The notes beneath the pieces were generated by a model. That model saw only the letters and a list, made by a program, of their open reading frames with translations, made no database searches and was not told the origin of the DNA. Below are positions 1 through 6,166 of a DNA stretch of 6,317 nucleotides, in pieces (the stretch's first letter is position 1; the number at the start of each line of letters is the position of its first letter). Where the stretch lies: assembly GCA_039812085.1 (NCBI GenBank), contig JBDHZU010000117.1, positions 1 through 6,317 on the forward strand, in the 5' to 3' direction. Position numbers and translations under genes: made by a program. Origin of the DNA: JBDHZU01 sp039812085 (GTDB lineage: Bacteria > Actinomycetota > Actinomycetes > S36-B12 > UBA10799).

Positions 1-633
1 CTGCGAGCCATCTCCGTAAACGGTGATGGGGTTCCCGGTGAGTGCCTGCATGATGAAGTTGGAAACAACGCGGCCATCGTTGGGATGCATGCGTGGGCCG
101 TACGTGTTGAAGATTCGGGCGACCTTGATTTCCAGCCCAGCCTGTCGGTGGTAGTCGAAGAACAGAGTCTCGGCACAACGCTTGCCTTCGTCGTAGCAGG
201 ACCGAATCCCATTGGGATTGACGTTCCCCCAGTACTCCTCCACTTGGGGATGTACGTGCGGATCGCCGTACACCTCAGATGTGGATGCCAGCAAGATTCG
301 GGCACCGATTCGTTTGGCCAAGCCCAACATGTTGATCGAGCCATGCACTGAGGTCTTGGTGGTCTGGATGGGATCGCGCTGATAGTGAATCGGGGAGGCG
401 GGGCAGGCGAGGTGGTAGATGGTGTCGACTTCGACAAAGAGGGGGAACGTCACGTCATGGCGCATGAGTTCGAACCGTTTGTGCGGCAGCAGATGCTCGA
501 CGTTTTCTCTGGTGGAGCAGTAGAAGTTGTCGACGCAGAGCACTTCAGCCCCGCTATCAAGCAGGCGTTCGCATAGGTGACTGCCGACGAATCCAGCGCC
601 GCCGGTAACCAGGACGCGTTCGCGAAGGTGCAT
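1..633 (-). CDS. UDP-glucuronate decarboxylase-like SDR enzyme (UDP-xylose synthase family), 3' part missing
   Basis: Probably oxidises and decarboxylates UDP-glucuronate to UDP-xylose in the cytoplasm, using bound NAD, to supply a sugar donor for surface glycan. The visible 211 residues start with the Rossmann NAD motif GGAGFVGSHL (11-20). Then come the family-typical YHLACPASP (73-81), STSEVYGDP (117-125), the catalytic YxxxK pair Tyr147/Lys151, and RIFNTYGPRM (173-182). The ACPASP and NTYGPRMHP stretches favour UDP-xylose synthase over GalE or RmlB-type relatives. Family members are about 310-320 residues, so roughly 100 C-terminal residues lie beyond the left edge. The ATG at 631-633 is the first start after an in-frame TGA. 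It has only a weak GAG nearby as Shine-Dalgarno, so translation may be coupled to the LCP gene ending 18 bp upstream. The family is seen clearly; the exact product is inferred, and UDP-apiose/xylose or other 4-keto sugar activities are not excluded. Confidence 0.88.
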   Translation of the reverse strand, partial: MHLRERVLVTGGAGFVGSHLCERLLDSGAEVLCVDNFYCSTRENVEHLLPHKRFELMRHDVTFPLFVEVDTIYHLACPASPIHYQRDPIQTTKTSVHGSINMLGLAKRIGARILLASTSEVYGDPHVHPQVEEYWGNVNPNGIRSCYDEGKRCAETLFFDYHRQAGLEIKVARIFNTYGPRMHPNDGRVVSNFIMQALTGNPITVYGDGSQ

Positions 634-651
634 GGAAGTTGACTCTAGCCG

Positions 652-2055
652 TCAACCTGAACAGATCGACTCAGCGGCGGTGCGTGGTTTGGCGTTACCT
701 GCCGACTCCGACTTCGCCTTGGTCGTATTGACGGCATTCACGGTGAAGGCGTAATCGGTGCCGACGATCAAAGTGACGATCTGGACGTTGGCGTCCGGTG
801 CCAGCGCTGCTCCGGTCGCAGCCTGCAAAGTCATGGCTGCGGCAGTGTCCGACTCTGAGTTTGGGTTGTAACGAATCTTGCTTACCGTTGGCTGGTCCTT
901 GCTGGTGATGGCGTCGACTTCGTAACCCTCAGCCGTCAACTGATCGGCCGCACGCTGGCCGTTCCCAGAGGTGCCCGTGGCATTGACCACCTTGATGCCG
1001 AAGCTGCCTGGGCTTGCTGTCAGTTCCTTGCCGTCGCTACCAACTGTGGGCTTGGGTGGCCATGTCTGATCGTTCTTGATGGCGTTCCATAGTTGTTTGG
1101 CCTTTGACGGAACTTCGACCACAGTTTCGCCGTCGCCACTGTCATCCCAGGGCACGGTCGCAAACACGATGTCTCCCGGAGAGATCGATGAGGAGTTCAC
1201 CGCGAGGTCCTTAAGAGCGTCGAACGAGGCGAGGCCTGGATCGACTCGAAGAGACTTGGTTCCGGCCGAAAGCACCGAGTACAGCTTTGCGGGATTGGTG
1301 AGCACACCCGCAGAAGTCGCCTTACGGATGGCTGATGACAAGAAGTCTTGTTGGCGTTGAATTCGTCCGATGTCTGAACCGTCACCCAGAGTCTCGCGTG
1401 CACGCACGAATGCCAGTGCCTGATCGCCCTTGACCACGGACTTTCCTGCCGGGAGTTTCAGCTTGCTGTTGGGGTCGTCCACCGGCTTGGTCAGACAGAC
1501 CTCGACTCCGCCGAGGGCATCCACCACATTCTTGAAGCCGCTGAAGTCAACCACCATGAAGTGATCGATGTTGGCACCGCTGAGCTCTTCCACGGCTTTG
1601 ACGGTGCAGCCGGGCCCACCGATGTCGAAAGCCTTGTTGATCCGATCTTCGGCACCACCCTCATACGTGGTGCCATCGGCTTGCTGGCAGGTCGGCAGCT
1701 TGACTTTGAGGTCACGCGGAATGCTGACTCCAAATGCGCTCTTTCGATCCGCAGAGATATGCAAAAGGATGGTCGTATCTGACCGGGCGCCCTTGATGTC
1801 CTTGGAATTACCAAAGTGCAGCTTGGCGTTAGCTCCCGTTCGAGCGTCGGAGCCCATCAGCAGGATGTTGATGGGGGCACCAGGCTTGGGTGCAGTGCTG
1901 TCCGTGGATAAGTTGGATGAGTCAGCCAGGATGTTTCCGGCAAGTTGTTTGGCGAAGTAAACGGTGACGTAGGACAAACCCGTTGCCACCAGAACCGCCA
2001 CTGACAGAACTCCAGCGAGAACCCGCGGCCAACGCCGTCGTTGTTCCTCGCTCAT
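652..2055 (-). CDS. LytR-CpsA-Psr (LCP) family cell-wall glycopolymer transferase with LytR_C domain
   Basis: LCP enzymes act outside the membrane and move polyprenyl-pyrophosphate-linked glycopolymers onto peptidoglycan (in mycobacteria, arabinogalactan). The 467-residue protein has a short basic cytoplasmic N-terminus (RRRWPR), one membrane anchor at about 12-34, then the LCP catalytic domain at about 62-250. Visible LCP residues are GSDAR (68-72, Asp70), RSDT (91-94), SIPRD (111-115), DHFMVVDFSGF (164-174), FVRAR (217-221) and the RIQRQQ helix (231-236). A LytR_C domain follows at about 352-440, beginning GIKVVNATGTSGNG, and the tail is Ser/Ala/Lys-rich. The length fits actinobacterial two-domain LCP proteins. 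The ATG at 2055 is preceded by CAGGAG (2070-2065) with 9-nt spacing, which supports this start. It is first in an operon with the decarboxylase, and the opposite SpoIID-like gene shares its upstream spacer. The pairing suggests its polymer may contain the decarboxylase product, but this is inference. Confidence 0.95.
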   Translation of the reverse strand: MSEEQRRRWPRVLAGVLSVAVLVATGLSYVTVYFAKQLAGNILADSSNLSTDSTAPKPGAPINILLMGSDARTGANAKLHFGNSKDIKGARSDTTILLHISADRKSAFGVSIPRDLKVKLPTCQQADGTTYEGGAEDRINKAFDIGGPGCTVKAVEELSGANIDHFMVVDFSGFKNVVDALGGVEVCLTKPVDDPNSKLKLPAGKSVVKGDQALAFVRARETLGDGSDIGRIQRQQDFLSSAIRKATSAGVLTNPAKLYSVLSAGTKSLRVDPGLASFDALKDLAVNSSSISPGDIVFATVPWDDSGDGETVVEVPSKAKQLWNAIKNDQTWPPKPTVGSDGKELTASPGSFGIKVVNATGTSGNGQRAADQLTAEGYEVDAITSKDQPTVSKIRYNPNSESDTAAAMTLQAATGAALAPDANVQIVTLIVGTDYAFTVNAVNTTKAKSESAGNAKPRTAAESICSG

Positions 2056-2123
2056 GCGGCTTCACTCCTGGGGGTTACTGTCCGTTACCTCTTGGGCGGA
2101 CTAAACGTGAACTCAGGGTAAAG

Positions 2124-2136
2124 CTCACGCGGTGAG
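2124..2136. repeat. 13-bp palindrome CTCAC-GCG-GTGAG in the divergent spacer
   Basis: Perfect 5-bp arms (2124-2128 and 2132-2136) surround a 3-bp centre. It lies between the LCP and SpoIID-like genes, so it could be a small operator acting on either. Arms this short arise by chance, and I recognise no regulator for it. A second short palindrome, TGGCGCCA, sits at 2246-2253 in the same spacer. Confidence 0.25.
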
Positions 2137-2151
2137 TATGGCGTGTATTCC

Positions 2152-2177
2152 GACGCTAGTAGTCCGCGCTCAGTTCC
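2152..2177 (-). promoter_or_regulatory. Possible ECF-sigma promoter for the LCP-decarboxylase pair
   Basis: Read on the minus strand, GGAAC (2177-2173) is separated by 17 nt from CGTC (2155-2152). This resembles the AAC / CGTC spacing of actinobacterial cell-envelope ECF sigma factors such as Streptomyces SigE. The start of transcription would fall near 2145, giving a leader of about 90 nt before the LCP ATG. Control of LCP genes by envelope stress is established in other Gram-positives. The match is two short boxes, so it is only a candidate. I saw no convincing vegetative TTGACA/TATAAT pair for either gene in the spacer 2056-2315. Confidence 0.3.
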
Positions 2178-2315
2178 CGCCCATTTTGTGCCGATTCGAT
2201 CAAATAGTTGTCTGTCACGCTTTGTCATCACCTTGCCCGCCTAAGTGGCGCCAGACGGTGAAGCTGGAAGACTGCTTGGCGTTGTTCGTTAATAGCCGAC
2301 GAGAGGGAGGTCCAA

Positions 2316-3593
2316 ATGGCAAAGCGACGCATGTTGCTCGGTTGCGTGACTGTTACCTCCTGCGTTCTCGGAGCGGGCCTGGTGATTGCTCCATCAACGA
2401 TGGCTGCCAGCAACACAGTGACGGTCACTGGTGGTGGCTGGGGTCATGGTGTGGGACTGAGTCAGTACGGCGCATTGGGTATGGCCAAGGAAGGCCGCAC
2501 CGCTAGCCAAATCATCAAGCATTACTTCACCGGAGTTGCCGTTTCCAAGGTGACGGACAACCGCATCATTCGAGTCAATATCGGCCACGCTTTGGCCGGA
2601 GCCCGAATTCGCTCCAAGGCATTGGCCTCTGGAGGTGGGCGTATGCAGGTCGTCATTGACGGCAAGCTGCGCGTGCTGACTATCGGAGATCAGATCGCGT
2701 TGACGGCCTCGGGGGCAAAGACCACGGCTACCGTCTACAGCTCAAAGGGTGTCAAGCGATGGGCTGGTACCGGCAAAGTTGTCACCGTCAACTGGGCGGG
2801 AACCCGAGTTCCCGGATCCACGGGCAAGGCTGCAACGGCTGTCCAGCTTGGCCGCAGCAGTAGCGGCTCTTGGCGTACATCGACTCTCTATCGCTACGGA
2901 AACATTGATGTGGCAACGGTGTCAGGACGCTTAGAGGTGGTGAACCTGGTCCGGTTGCACGACGAATATCTCTATGGAATCGCTGAGATCCCCGCGTCGT
3001 GGCCGACGGCTGCGCAACAGGCGCAGGCGATCGCTGCTCGCAGCTATGCCTTGGCGAATACGGCTACTCGTGCGTCCTGCCGGTGTCAATCAGACGACGG
3101 TTCTGGGCCGTGGTACGACCAGACCTTTATCGGCTACGCCAGAGAAACGTCCTACCTGGGTAAGAACTGGCGTACGGCGGTCGCGAGGACAGCAACCAGC
3201 TCGACAGCCGGCCAGACGGCCACCTACAAGGGCAAGGCCATTCACACGTTCTACTTCTCGTCCTCTGGTGGGCGAACTGAGAACAGTGCGGATGTCTGGG
3301 GCGGAGCGTTGCCTTACGCAAAGAGCGTTGATGACCATTGGAGTAAAGATCCAAAGATCAATACTTCGGGAAATGCAAAGTGGTCGTCCACCCGTAGTCG
3401 CGCGAGTGTGGCTGCTGCCTTCGGTTTGCCAGATGTCGCCAAGATTGCGGTGACCAGTCGCACGGCCGGTGGTTCAGCGCGAGTCGTCACGGCCACCTCG
3501 TCCAAGGGCAAGGTCAAGACCATGTCCGGCTCGAAGTTCGCGGGCGTGATGGGCTTGCGGGCAAAGTGGATCTTCTCCATCGCCGTGAAGTAG
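2316..3593 (+). CDS. Secreted SpoIID/LytB domain protein (putative peptidoglycan lytic transglycosylase)
   Basis: SpoIID of sporulating Firmicutes is a lytic transglycosylase that cuts peptide-free glycan strands; here the enzyme would act outside the cell on wall or septal peptidoglycan. The 425-residue protein begins with a Sec-type signal peptide (KRR, hydrophobic stretch to about 25, likely cut after Ala30). GGWGHGVGLSQYGALGMA (40-57) and IIKHYFTGV (66-74) follow at once. The SpoIID core spans about 186-345: LEVVNLVRLHDEYLYGI, the probable catalytic Glu224 in AEIPASWP, QAQAIAARSYAL (235-246), a C-x-C pair (Cys255, Cys257), DQTFIGYARE (268-277), and YFSSSGG (313-319). The C-terminus SGSKFAGVMGLRAKW matches the usual family ending. 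The ATG has a strong AGGGAGGT (2304-2311) just upstream. Divergent from the LCP gene, its placement hints at shared envelope control. Activity is inferred from the family; an amidase-enhancer role (LytB-like) is the alternative. Confidence 0.9.
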   Translation: MAKRRMLLGCVTVTSCVLGAGLVIAPSTMAASNTVTVTGGGWGHGVGLSQYGALGMAKEGRTASQIIKHYFTGVAVSKVTDNRIIRVNIGHALAGARIRSKALASGGGRMQVVIDGKLRVLTIGDQIALTASGAKTTATVYSSKGVKRWAGTGKVVTVNWAGTRVPGSTGKAATAVQLGRSSSGSWRTSTLYRYGNIDVATVSGRLEVVNLVRLHDEYLYGIAEIPASWPTAAQQAQAIAARSYALANTATRASCRCQSDDGSGPWYDQTFIGYARETSYLGKNWRTAVARTATSSTAGQTATYKGKAIHTFYFSSSGGRTENSADVWGGALPYAKSVDDHWSKDPKINTSGNAKWSSTRSRASVAAAFGLPDVAKIAVTSRTAGGSARVVTATSSKGKVKTMSGSKFAGVMGLRAKWIFSIAVK

Positions 3594-3599
3594 CGCTAC
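3590..3599. repeat. 10-bp perfect palindrome GTAGCGCTAC holding both convergent stop codons
   Basis: The TAG of the SpoIID-like gene (3591-3593) and the TAG of the TIGR03089 gene (3598-3596 on the minus strand) are the two halves of one palindrome, with only CG between them. There is no room for an intrinsic terminator, so the two transcripts must overlap at their 3' ends. Confidence 0.8.
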
Positions 3600-4276
3600 A
3601 GCATCGTGGCGGTGACGTTCTCCTGCTCGGCGATGGCATTCAATCGTTGAGCTCCGGCTCCATGGGCAAGCACGATTGATGCATCCAACGCCCGCCTCAT
3701 CGGATCAATGGCTAACCATCGCGTCACGGTTGATGTCCCTGACGGGGAGGCAATTAACAAGCGTTCCTCAGCGACGAAGTCCTCGTCAGCGGCCAACCGT
3801 CGTGCCTGTGACTCGACCTCGGTTGCTGACAACTCATCGACAGATAGTTCGTCCGAGTCTGGTCCGCTGTAGTGATCCCCGTGGACTCTGACCTCACTGA
3901 AGAAGTCAATGGCTCCGGCTGGGGTGTTCGCCATCAGTCCAACACTCATCGGTCGCACGTCCATGAGGACGAGTTGATGAGCGGCTACCGACAGGTCGTG
4001 TGAGTCGCGGCTACCGACCACGGTGACTTCGGCTGACGGATCCGACTGGGAGAGCACCGTTAACCCGAGGCGCCGGGCGGTCGCAAGCCATACGGCCTCG
4101 CTCCAATGGGGTTCGAGGAGCAGCGCGATGGTGTCGCCAGATTCAAGTCCGAGTTCGTCAGTGGCGAAGTTCGCGGTCTTCGCTACCCAGTTGTCAAAGG
4201 TTGTCCCGGATAGCTCTACCCGTTCACCGGTGAGCTCGTCATACCAGGTCACCAACGGCAGGGAGGGGTCGCGCAT
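3596..4276 (-). CDS. TIGR03089 family protein (actinobacterial, AMP-binding-like N-terminal fragment, unknown function)
   Basis: Function unknown. The 226 residues resemble the N-terminal subdomain of ANL (acyl-CoA synthetase / adenylation) enzymes: LVTWYDELTGERVELSG (8-24), FDNWVAKTANF (27-37), DELGLESGDTIALLLEPHW (40-58) and AVWLATARRLGL (61-72). What follows lacks a proper phosphate-binding TSGTTGxPKG loop; only IASPSGTSTVTRW (175-187) stands near that place. The protein then ends with RLNAIAEQENVTATML, with no C-terminal lid domain, so catalytic adenylation is unlikely. This size and architecture match the TIGR03089 family, about 220-250 residues, so it is not a broken gene. The ATG at 4276 has GAGAAGG (4290-4284) with 7-nt spacing. 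The M. tuberculosis relative Rv3268 also lies beside an LCP gene (recalled, not searched). It diverges from the sugar nucleotidyltransferase gene, so the two may share control. An acidic run (135-170) separates the two halves. Confidence 0.85.
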   Translation of the reverse strand: MRDPSLPLVTWYDELTGERVELSGTTFDNWVAKTANFATDELGLESGDTIALLLEPHWSEAVWLATARRLGLTVLSQSDPSAEVTVVGSRDSHDLSVAAHQLVLMDVRPMSVGLMANTPAGAIDFFSEVRVHGDHYSGPDSDELSVDELSATEVESQARRLAADEDFVAEERLLIASPSGTSTVTRWLAIDPMRRALDASIVLAHGAGAQRLNAIAEQENVTATML

Positions 4277-4291
4277 TTAACGACCTTCTCA

Positions 4292-4337
4292 CGGTCTTCT
4301 GACCGATGGGGGTCTACCGGAACGCGATCAATCGGTC
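4292..4337. promoter_or_regulatory. Inverted-repeat cluster (CGGTC / GACCGAT / ATCGGTC) in the divergent spacer
   Basis: Three copies of one short word lie between the TIGR03089 and nucleotidyltransferase genes: CGGTC (4292-4296), GACCGAT (4301-4307) and ATCGGTC (4331-4337). The first two form a small inverted repeat around TTCT. The second and third form a perfect 7-bp inverted repeat whose centres are 30 bp apart, about three helical turns. This looks like a dimer-binding operator for the divergent pair, or a leader hairpin of the plus-strand transcript. No regulator is recognised. Confidence 0.35.
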
Positions 4338-4346
4338 GGCTCTGGC

Positions 4347-4352
4347 AAGGTG
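4347..4352 (+). promoter_or_regulatory. Ribosome binding site AAGGTG deciding the nucleotidyltransferase start
   Basis: AAGGTG stands 6 nt before the GTG at 4359 and is the only purine-rich Shine-Dalgarno-like sequence here. A longer reading from the GTG at 4350 would overlap it and have no ribosome binding site of its own. Starting at 4359 leaves six residues before LVGGKGTRLRP, the same short lead I recall in Streptomyces homologues. Confidence 0.55.
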
Positions 4353-4358
4353 TGGCTC

Positions 4359-5441
4359 GTGTGGGAATCCGTGATGCTCGTCGGGGGCAAAGGCACCCGA
4401 CTTCGACCATTGACCATTACTGCGCCGAAGCCGATGCTTCCGGTGGCCGGCAAACCGGTGACCGAACATCAGGTCGCCCGAGCTAAGGAAGCCGGGATCG
4501 GGCGAATCGTGCTCGGTACGAGCTACCAAGCTGAGGTGTTCAGCGACTATTTCGGCGACGGGTCCGATGTAGGAATCGAGATGCGATACGTCGTGGAAGA
4601 TTCCCCGCTAGGAACCGGTGGTGCGATCCGCAATGTGGCGGATGCCTTGGAATCTGGCCCTGACGATCCAGTCGTCATCTTCAACGGCGACGTGCTCACC
4701 GGTCTGGATATTGCTGGCCTGGTCAAAGCCTGGCGAGCCGCAGATGCAGATGTTGCGTTGTACCTGACTGAAGTTGATGACCCACGTGCGTTTGGACTGG
4801 TCCCCACGGACGAAGACGGACGAGTGACCGCGTTCTTGGAGAAGCCGACACGAGACGAAGACATCGTGACGCGTCAGATCAACGCCGGGTGCTACGTGTT
4901 CCGCCGTTCTGTGATTGACCAGATTCCGGCTGGCGAAGTGGTGTCGGTGGAACGTGACACCTTCCCATCGCTGCTCGATAGCGGTGCCGTCGTGATCGGG
5001 CACGTCGACAACGGTTACTGGTTGGACTTGGGGACGCCACTGTCGTTTGTGCAGGGTTCTCGCGACCTGGTTCGCGGTATTGCACCCTCGCCCGTCGTGG
5101 ACAGCCCAGGAGAGTCGCTCGTGCTGGATGGGGCACAAGTCGCTTCCGGTGCCACGTTGGACGGTGGAACGGTCATTGGCCAGGACTGCGCGGTGGGTGC
5201 GGGGGCAACCGTCACCGGAAGTGTGGTCTTCGACGGTGCGCGGATCAGCGATGGGGCAATCATCGAAGGCAGCGTGATTGGGCGGGGTGCGCGAATCGCT
5301 CCAGGTGTCATCGTGCGGTCAACGATCGTGGGTGACGGTGCGGTCATTGATGAAGGCAATGAGTTGACCGAAGGCGCAAGGGTCTTCCCTGATTCTCATA
5401 TCGGACCGACCGCGATCCGGTTCTCCTCAGACAAGTCGTAA
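4359..5441 (+). CDS. Sugar-1-phosphate nucleotidyltransferase, probably mannose-1-phosphate guanylyltransferase
   Basis: Probably makes GDP-mannose from GTP and mannose-1-phosphate in the cytoplasm for mannosylated wall and lipid glycans. It closely resembles mycobacterial ManB (Rv3264c) as I recall it. With the GTG start at 4359 it is 360 residues. The Rossmann-type catalytic domain shows LVGGKGTRLRP (7-17), APKPMLP (22-28, Lys24), the metal-binding FNGDV (108-112, Asp111), EKP (161-163), INAGCYVF (174-181), the family-typical VSVERDTFP (195-203) and YWLDLGTP (220-227, Asp223). RGIAPSP (239-245) links it to a left-handed beta-helix of hexapeptide repeats at about 255-332 (VIGQDCAVGAGATV, SVIGRGARIAPGVIV), typical of this trimerising or regulatory tail. 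The start could instead be GTG 4350. The CPBP gene follows after 5 bp. Sequence alone cannot exclude UTP or dTTP and glucose-1-phosphate as substrates; the VSVER motif and neighbours favour GDP-mannose. Confidence 0.88.
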   Translation: MWESVMLVGGKGTRLRPLTITAPKPMLPVAGKPVTEHQVARAKEAGIGRIVLGTSYQAEVFSDYFGDGSDVGIEMRYVVEDSPLGTGGAIRNVADALESGPDDPVVIFNGDVLTGLDIAGLVKAWRAADADVALYLTEVDDPRAFGLVPTDEDGRVTAFLEKPTRDEDIVTRQINAGCYVFRRSVIDQIPAGEVVSVERDTFPSLLDSGAVVIGHVDNGYWLDLGTPLSFVQGSRDLVRGIAPSPVVDSPGESLVLDGAQVASGATLDGGTVIGQDCAVGAGATVTGSVVFDGARISDGAIIEGSVIGRGARIAPGVIVRSTIVGDGAVIDEGNELTEGARVFPDSHIGPTAIRFSSDKS

Positions 5442-5446
5442 CCACC

Positions 5447-6166
5447 ATGGGCGGCACGATCGACCACCACTACATCGCGGTCGCCGCGGTGGTCGTGATC
5501 TTGCTGTTCGTGAATCTGCTGCACAACCGGTGGTCACGTGATCACTACATGATGATCTGCGTCGGTGCGACGATCCTGCTGCTGGCTATTGCCCGCCTGG
5601 ATGGCTTGAGCTGGCAGATGCTCGGAGTAGCCAGATCGCAGTGGAAGTCCGGGGTGCTGTGGTCGGCCATCGTGGTGGGAGCAGTGGTGGCGTTCTACGC
5701 CGTTGCTGTCAGCTTGCCCGCCACGCGAAAAGGCTTTAGAGACAAGCGAGCGGCTGAGCACGGCTGGTTCGGCGTGCTGTACCAATCCACGATTCGAATC
5801 CCTTTCGGGACCGCTCTGATGGAAGAGACGGCATTCCGTGGCGTGTTGTTGGCAGCCGTATGGGTGGTGTGGGGTTGGTGGACGGCGGTGATCGTCAGTT
5901 CTGTGCTGTTCGGTCTCTGGCACATCCTGCCGTCGTTGGAGTTTCACCAGTCAAATGAAGCGGCGACAGTGATCGGGGATGGGTGGCGAGCCAAGCTGGT
6001 GTCCGTTGTCTTGACCGTGTTGGGTACCGGTGCTGCTGGGCTCGGGTTTTGTCTGTTGCGAGATGTGTCTAACAGCCTGTTTCCGCCGATTGCCCTGCAT
6101 GCGGCCTTGAATGGAATCGGACTCGCGGTTTCGTGGGCATTTGCCCGTCGTCTGTCCGATCTCTAG
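5447..6166 (+). CDS. CPBP family intramembrane metalloprotease (Rce1/Abi-like)
   Basis: A 239-residue polytopic membrane protein with hydrophobic segments at about 8-25, 34-50, 68-90, 132-162 (probably two), 184-204 and 210-232. It carries all three CPBP signatures: EETAFR (Glu126, Glu127, Arg131), FGLWH (His159) and HAALN (His218, Asn222). These are the metal-binding residues of Rce1-type glutamate proteases, so it is predicted to be active in the membrane. Bacterial members have varied or unknown roles, from peptide maturation to regulated proteolysis and bacteriocin immunity; nothing here names a substrate. The ATG lies 5 bp after the nucleotidyltransferase stop with no Shine-Dalgarno (the leader reads CCACC), so translation is probably coupled to that gene. 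No double-glycine peptide or bacteriocin-like gene is nearby, which makes an immunity role less likely than housekeeping envelope proteolysis. Confidence 0.9.
   Translation: MGGTIDHHYIAVAAVVVILLFVNLLHNRWSRDHYMMICVGATILLLAIARLDGLSWQMLGVARSQWKSGVLWSAIVVGAVVAFYAVAVSLPATRKGFRDKRAAEHGWFGVLYQSTIRIPFGTALMEETAFRGVLLAAVWVVWGWWTAVIVSSVLFGLWHILPSLEFHQSNEAATVIGDGWRAKLVSVVLTVLGTGAAGLGFCLLRDVSNSLFPPIALHAALNGIGLAVSWAFARRLSDL

Noticed and set aside
85..576. Short plus-strand open frames within the decarboxylase gene
   Set aside because: They lie opposite a clear SDR coding frame with several family motifs, and their translations show no domain.
2352..2363. Lipobox-like VTSC at residues 13-16 of the SpoIID-like protein
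   Set aside because: Only about eight hydrophobic residues precede the Cys, and a long hydrophobic stretch follows it up to a normal signal-peptidase site near Ala30, so a plain Sec signal peptide fits better.
2132..2506. A 124-codon plus-strand frame crossing the divergent spacer into the SpoIID-like gene
   Set aside because: It overlaps the signal peptide and N-terminal motif of the SpoIID-like gene in another frame, has no ribosome binding site, and its product looks random.
3596..4276. TIGR03089 gene as a truncated acyl-CoA synthetase pseudogene
   Set aside because: It has a good start and ribosome binding site, no frameshift, and the length and end expected of a known stand-alone family.
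4608..5359. Long minus-strand frames opposite the nucleotidyltransferase gene
   Set aside because: They are antisense shadows of a well-supported enzyme gene; the Pro/Ser/Thr-rich translations come from reading the hexapeptide-repeat region backwards.
5441..5451. ACCACCATGGG at the CPBP start, resembling a eukaryotic Kozak or cloning-vector junction
   Set aside because: Both flanking genes are ordinary actinobacterial genes with continuous coding style; the match is coincidental.
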